A stretch of 64,000 nt of DNA from Triatoma infestans. Lineage: Eukaryota; Arthropoda; Insecta; Hemiptera; Reduviidae. This document shows, in pieces, positions 58,978-64,000 of this stretch (positions are counted from its first letter, which is position 1; every line of letters begins with the position of its first letter). The notes under the pieces are model-generated. The model had not been told where the DNA came from. It was given only the letters and a program-made list of their open reading frames with translations, and ran no database searches. The DNA is taken from positions 19,852 to 83,851 of the forward strand of contig JAAEAF010006124.1 in assembly GCA_011037195.1 (NCBI GenBank), in the 5' to 3' direction. The position numbers and the translations under genes were made by a program.

Positions 58978-59521
58978 TATTTCGAACTGATTCTTCGTAA
59001 ACATGTGTTTACATTCTATTTTTCTACGGTAACTTGTTAGAAAAAGTTCAACTTCCTGTTTGCATTAAAACTATTAAATTTAAAAATAGTTCTTTTTAAT
59101 TTTTCGATTTCATAAGTTTCTTTATCATTAGCGATATTTTGATTATGCTTTTTATTCAGAATGCTCATTTTTCGTTCAAATCCTAAATTTGTTAAAAGAG
59201 ATTCTTCATTTCATTGTCTTCCCAAGTTCAAGAAGTAATTCTTTATTTTTAGCTTTGCAAAAAAATAATTGTTAGGGACGTTGGCAGAGCTGACGAAGGT
59301 TTTGAAAGTAAAGCAACAGATAAGTACAGTTGCTATTAAGGCTAGTAATGTAATGTAATCCAAAACAAGAGAAAACAATTAATAGATGGATGTAGAAATC
59401 TTATAAAAAACACGAATGTATACACGAACAGACCGGAAACAAACCGGAAATAGACTGAGTTAACAAATATATATGTGAAGTAAGGATACTATTTTGTGTA
59501 TAAGGAAATACATACACAAAC
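58978..59521. other. Intergenic, no gene recognised
   Basis: AT-rich sequence between the Tigger element and the (CA)n tract at 59522-59548. Nothing assigned. Confidence 0.35.
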
Positions 59522-59555
59522 GCACACACACACACACACACACACAGCATTGGAT

Positions 59556-59830
59556 CACCGATTTTCTTACACCACAATTCAGCTCTTAACGGGACAATGG
59601 TCGCACAAGAGAATATTTACACCGATTTAAGATTATTCCGTCAAATTTAGGCTCTTGTAACGATGAATCGGTTCAGAACATAGATCATATAATTTATGAT
59701 TGCAAACTGTTTGAAGTCCCTCGGAGTCACCTAATTAGACATAATCATCACAACTGGAGGTAATGGAAGTTGGAAAAGTGAAACCTAGTAGACAAGAAAT
59801 ATTATAATATATTTATGAATTTTATTAAAC
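59556..59830 (+). pseudogene. R1/I-like non-LTR element, C-terminal remnant
   Basis: Seen in two frames: REYLHRFKIIPSNLGSCNDE and SVQNIDHIIYDCKLFEVPRS, ending near LIRHNHHN. The pattern F-hydrophobic-TGHG…YLHRFK…C.C…H…C is the C-terminus of retrotransposon proteins with RNase H. It directly follows a (CA)n microsatellite. It differs from the 51.5-kb element in sequence and belongs to another subfamily. Confidence 0.7.
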
Positions 59831-61607
59831 ATAACAATGTTAAATGATTTTTAAATAATATGTATATCAACAACCGTACACAATCAATAGACACAGCACA
59901 ATATCAATAGAAAAATTTAATTTAACCAATGATTACATTATAATAAGTAATAATTTCCTATACTCTTTATTGTATGCTTTAATATAGTTTACTATTGTAT
60001 ATATTTTTCTTCCATCAAGTATTATAATCATTGTTTAAGTTAATAGATAATTTATTATTATGTAATATAATTTAGAAACAACACATGTTGTAATATATTG
60101 GAGTATCTGGAAAATAAATTCTCCCAAGTTAGGGTTACTTTCAAGGAAAAAAAAACACACACACATAGAGATACCGGATGAAGCGCAACTAACACAAAGA
60201 AACACTAGGTGGAGCCAGGAACGGATAAGCGAATTTCCTGCTTAGAATTCCCGCTCAACAATTATGAAACAATTTCTTGAAGTCAGTCAGATTATTAGAT
60301 AAGAAGGAAGTAATTATTATAATTTAATTGTTTATTATGTTATTATTTATTTTTGAAGTAATTCTTTCTAAATGATTAAGCTTCCTTGAGTGTTTATGTG
60401 AAATTCTAAAGGGTAAAATAAACAGATAGGCTTTGTAAAATTATGGACCCACGTGATCACAATGTTAGAAAACTTTCGTCTTATAAACGCCCTAAAACAA
60501 TAACGCCCCATAAAATAGTAGCTATTTAAAAAAACACATTTCCCTTCCAAAATATAAAAAAAATAAGATCGAAAGAATAAGGAGAAACGGGTGACTATTT
60601 AAAAGAGTTAATTATTAATTTCAAAACATAGATCAGCCAATTCAAAACAACTTACCAATTTTATTTTCTTTATATGATTAATAATCTTATTAACCATTTT
60701 GGGCAAGTTATAAAATTACGATGTTCAAACTTACTGTGTTGTAGAAACACTAAATTTAGCTGTGTATTTTCCTTTCATAGTTTCCATGATCAAGCATAAA
60801 TTCCCACCTTTTAAGCTGAATACCTAATGAAGATCATTTCGTAATTTACTGTTTAAGAAAATTATTGGTAAATAAAAGAAATACAAAATAGTATATAAAT
60901 TATATATTTTCTATACAAAGAATCCCCAACGATAATAAAGTATAAATAATTTTGCTATTTTAACTGTTTTTCACGTAATCTTTTGACGCTTTTGACGGAT
61001 TGATTATTCACTAGATCAAATAAAAACAATAAGAAAAAAATATCATCACTAGAACTTATAAATTTTAAACTAAAAATAGTCTATCATTAAACTACCATAT
61101 TTCAGCGATAATAATATTAAAATATTCATATAAATAACACTCTTGGTTTGTTGTTTGACCTGCGCCTGTAATTTATGACATGCGACATTCTTAAAACTGT
61201 ATACTAGCTGTATAGATAATACATGAATATCTGATAGGTACCTAAATAATAGATTTAAATAATAATAAAAAATGAAGCTGTTTTTTTATTATGGAAAAAT
61301 ACCAGTGGTTATATATCAATTCAAAACTAATTGTGAATTGCGTACACCAAAATCAAAGGAATAGCGATAAGAATTAATTATGTGGTTTATTTCAGAAATA
61401 AATATCTATACATAACATAGGATAAAAGTAAATTAGTGCATACATGTCATTCATAAAGAGTACATGATAAATATGAATGAAAAATATAATAAATTATAAT
61501 AGTGTTATAATATTGTTCGCTAAAATGCAACTACAATTATTGCTAATGTCATAAAAATAGAAATAGATTGCTTTAATATTTTACTAATTCCGATTATCGA
61601 TCATTGT
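59831..61607. other. Intergenic between OR-D and OR-C, no gene recognised
   Basis: AT-rich. A minus-strand ATG exon-like string at 60735-60787 (METMKGKYTAKFSVSTT, donor GTAAGT) is discussed among the rejected items. This stretch also contains the 3' flank of OR-D. Confidence 0.35.
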
Positions 61608-64000
61608 TTAACGCACTGCTTGCAACATGTTGAAGTAAGAATAGCTCGCCTGTATAATCTGCAACAGTTTTCATTTTATATAAAAATTTTGAAAAATGAA
61701 AATATTATGAAAATTTTTGGATAATTTAAAATGTAAATTAAACATTGTCAGGACTGAAGGGATACTAAGAGGGAAGGGATTAGCTCAGTGGTAGCGCACT
61801 GGACTAGCAATGCGGCGGTCCCGGGGTCGAGTCCAGCTGCTGCCCTTAGATTTTTTTCTTCCTAGGAGCCTCTTACAGCTAGCTCACTGTCCGGTGATGG
61901 ACAGTGTTGACAGTAACGAAAGAATACCGTCCAGAGGCCGGCAGTGCACTGAGAAGGCTCCGAACTTCTCAAGAGCTTTGGATAACATAGGGATTGGTCC
62001 CTCCCTACAATTTAAAAAAAAAAGGATGCTATTTCTGATAACATGAATAAATCTCTTAATTATAACTATTCACTACACACTATCACCTGCAAATTCGGTA
62101 AGGTTTTACAGGACGACTACACGTACTGTTCAAGCACAACCATTCAAGGAGCACAACAACCATACTAAATCTTCTAGATCGCTGAAACTTTTTAGACTGT
62201 AAACTTTCTAGAATTCGATGGAAAGACAATAACAGAGGAAATCTTTGAGGAAGATATTATTAGTTAGGGTTAGAAATTCAATGATGGTTCCATCCATTAT
62301 TCTCAATACTCATACTAATCGTGCATAATATCATTACTTTTTTTACCACTACCCTAATCTTCCCGTCAAACATGATTCAACATCATTCAACATTATCTGC
62401 AATAATTGTATATTTTTATTATTTGAATTAGCTTATAGAAATTTAAGATTTTTTCACTTAAATTTTACTACTTTATCAATAGCACCCGTCTCTAAAAGTT
62501 AAGCGTCCACTGTGAGAAATACTCTCGAGAGCGTTTTTCGCTAGTGGACAAAGTGTTGAGAGTAACTACTAGGCAGCGCGTATAAACTCTCGGAGTGTAA
62601 ACATGTTGAGAGTTGCTCGCAAGTGGAAAGGGAATACGACCGCTTTCTGCTAGCTACTCTCACAATACGAATCAATTTTGAATTCGGCAGTTTGCTGAAA
62701 AAATGGCGCAGAAGAACAGCTGGACGAAAGTTGAAAGTGAAAAGTTGATTGGCTTATATGAAGAAAATTTCGTACTCTGGGAAACGAAAAGCACTGACTT
62801 CCCATATCGGGAGAAAAAAACATGACGTACTCAAGAAAATTGCACGTGCAACGCGCTACTGTACGAATCACCTGTATAAATTAATTATATAAATTAGTAA
62901 TAATTATATTAATACACCCTATCATATTAAATATACGAGCCTGAAGCGAAAAATCGTAATGTTACCATTACGCGCTCATAGACAGATATGGCCTCTCGCA
63001 TTTTAGTATCCTTTATTCCAATTACTGGTCCAACGCACTCTATTATTTGTTGGACCCCTATTACACTCATTCTGGCAAAATTACGAAATTGTTGAGTATC
63101 CTGAATGTGCAACCTTGCCCCCAACACGCATCCAATGTAGATCTCCGTTGAACCCATGGTTTAACCCAACAACTTCATGGTATTTTCCGTTTGTCTTTCC
63201 TTTTTAATGTCACTACAATAGCGGCCGCAAGCTTTTGCATATCCATGTCCGAACTTCAAAATTTCAATGTTTCCATTCGCGCAGGTACTCTCAAGGTTGC
63301 TTAGTGTACACGACGCTGAGAGTTCCCTCCTACATAAACTCTCTAGGGCTACACTCTGTCGCTATCGGCGAGTAAAAATTTTGAAAGCTGCTTTCGTGTG
63401 GACAGGCAGTTGAGAGTAACTGTCGACAGTAACTCTTGCGAGTTTCTCTTAAATGGACACCTAGCATAATGCTTCCCTAAGAGATTTCCGAAGTACAATG
63501 TTGAAGGCTTTTTCTAATATCACTTCTATTTACCATAATTTCCACCTACATATTTAATTATTGGCCTAATATCTGATATTTAAAAAAATTGGTCTCTTCT
63601 ACTGGAAATGAAGATGAAACCAAAGGTTAGAAGAACAACAACACAAAGGAAGACATCGAATGATTTGGCAAGTAGAGAACGGGAGAAGAAACGTTCTGAT
63701 CCAGTAGATAGAAATTTATTCCGACACACTTCCCATTTTTCATCCTTCAAAGAAGATGAAGTAGTACATAAAAACAGGAAATATTTTTTTTTGTAAAATC
63801 CCAAATTTTCCAGATTTATGAATGAAAATCTGTGGTACTTCTACTTATAATCTCTAGATCAACTAAAATCTAATATCTGAATCAATATACATTTTTTGAT
63901 ACAGTTTTTCATTGAGGGTAACAAATGAGAAATTAAAAATTTCTGCTGTTTTTCTAAGAAGCCTAAATTAATAAAAGACAAAGAGGATACCTCACTGAAG
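61608..64000 (-). CDS. Odorant receptor OR-D, last exon and end of the penultimate exon (partial)
   Basis: Seen: 63991-64000 gives …FSE followed by donor GTATCC, the same ending as exon 7 of OR-B (FREV/FSE type), and 61608-61658 gives IIQASYSYFNMLQAVR-stop, 51 nt with an AG acceptor (TTGCAG). Both match OR-B and OR-C in length and phase. The remaining exons lie to the right of the window. The intron of 2.3 kb holds a SINE and a Harbinger remnant. Family role as for the other receptors. Confidence 0.75.
61772..62023 (+). mobile_element. tRNA-derived SINE
   Basis: Head resembles a tRNA with box A TAGCTCAGTGG (61781-61791) and box B GGGTCGAGTCC (61824-61834), the internal RNA polymerase III promoter, at normal spacing. 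The anticodon-arm region contains CTAGCA, suggesting tRNA-Ala or a similar source. The body shares CTTAGATTTTTTTCTTCCTA, ACTGTCCGGTGAT and GAGGCCGGCAGTGCA with the copy at 32.4 kb. It ends in a poly(A) run at 62013-62023. Imperfect flanking repeats AAGGGATACTA/AAAGGATGCTA may be the target duplication. Probable partner: one of the Jockey elements, because of the poly(A) tail (inference). Confidence 0.85.
62501..63462. mobile_element. PIF/Harbinger transposon remnant with MADF gene and transposase fragment
   Basis: Plus strand 62703-62825: MAQKNSWTKVESEKLIGLYE then ENFVLWETKSTDFPYREKKT-stop, a MADF (Myb/SANT-like) DNA-binding domain. Minus strand 63157-62927: QFRNFARMSVIGVQQIIECV then KDTKMREAISVYERVMVTLR, the N-terminal part of a HARBI1-like transposase. 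Known: Harbinger elements encode exactly these two proteins, both needed for movement. The termini show the inverted pair GCGTCCACTGTGAGAAA (62503) and TTTCTCTTAAATGGACACC (63444), and GAGAGTAACT-type strings recur next to both ends (62557, 62609, 63316, 63411), possibly transposase binding sites. The DDE core is deleted. Confidence 0.8.
63463..63990. other. Last intron of OR-D, no gene recognised
   Basis: AT-rich. Reading frames at 63580-63804 have no family resemblance. Confidence 0.35.

Noticed and set aside
60735..60787. Minus-strand ATG exon METMKGKYTAKFSVSTT with GTAAGT donor as the missing first exon of OR-C
   Set aside because: It ends in phase 2, whereas the OR-C exon at 55206-55367 needs phase 0; joining them gives an early stop. 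Could be a chance string.
61772..61845. Functional tRNA gene
   Set aside because: Boxes A and B are present but the acceptor and anticodon stems do not pair well, and the sequence runs into a SINE body and poly(A) shared with another locus.
1..64000. CRISPR arrays, bacterial operons or ribosome binding sites
   Set aside because: Introns, microsatellites and eukaryotic transposons show that this is animal nuclear DNA; no regularly spaced repeats with unique spacers were seen.

Overview
The window is insect nuclear DNA: AT-rich, with intron-split genes, microsatellites and a very dense population of eukaryotic transposable elements. Its only host genes that I recognise are insect odorant receptors (7tm_6 family), all on the minus strand and arranged head to tail. 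The order of insect cannot be fixed from the sequence alone.

The receptor array, read right to left in the direction of transcription, has five members. OR-D has its last exon at 61608-61658 and the end of its penultimate exon at 63991-64000; the rest lies off the right edge. OR-C (42309-55367) has seven clean exons but no identified start exon. OR-B (19142-35370) has eight exons that splice in frame to 415 codons plus stop and looks intact. OR-A1 (4669-14697) is a pseudogene with a stop codon, a broken splice donor, a frameshifted last exon and no exon 2. OR-A0 has only its first coding exon in the window (613-771). Exon lengths repeat between paralogues (97, 108, 156 and 51 nt for the last four exons), which is what makes the models secure.

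Almost everything else is mobile DNA lying in the introns and between the genes. Class I elements include 5'-truncated Jockey elements (11.4, 25.9-27.8, 28.5-29.0 kb), RTE elements (13.8, 44.3-46.1 kb), R1/I-like RNase H elements (12.9, 25.5, 51.5, 59.6 kb), a Penelope-like GIY-YIG remnant (39.2-39.8 kb), two solo LTRs with target duplications (7.0 and 46.4 kb) and tRNA-derived SINEs (32.4, 61.8 kb). Class II elements include two Tigger/pogo copies (9.4 and 58.2 kb), a hAT with a nested retroelement (48.7-52.7 kb), a mariner (53.1-54.3 kb) and a PIF/Harbinger remnant (62.5-63.5 kb). There are also a 1.1-kb foldback element (55.4-56.6 kb), a seven-copy noncoding repeat family carrying ACTTCCGG motifs, and a short nuclear copy of mitochondrial nad5 (17.65 kb).

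The most notable signals are a near-complete hammerhead ribozyme fold at 31932-31969 inside a palindromic element (with decayed relatives at several other sites), a solo LTR whose TATA box is directly preceded by a perfect five-unit heat-shock element (46560-46598), a retroelement flanked by a 106-bp direct repeat inside a hAT transposon (51.4-52.6 kb), and the receptor array itself with one recently disabled member. All coordinates were read by eye; no similarity search was run.
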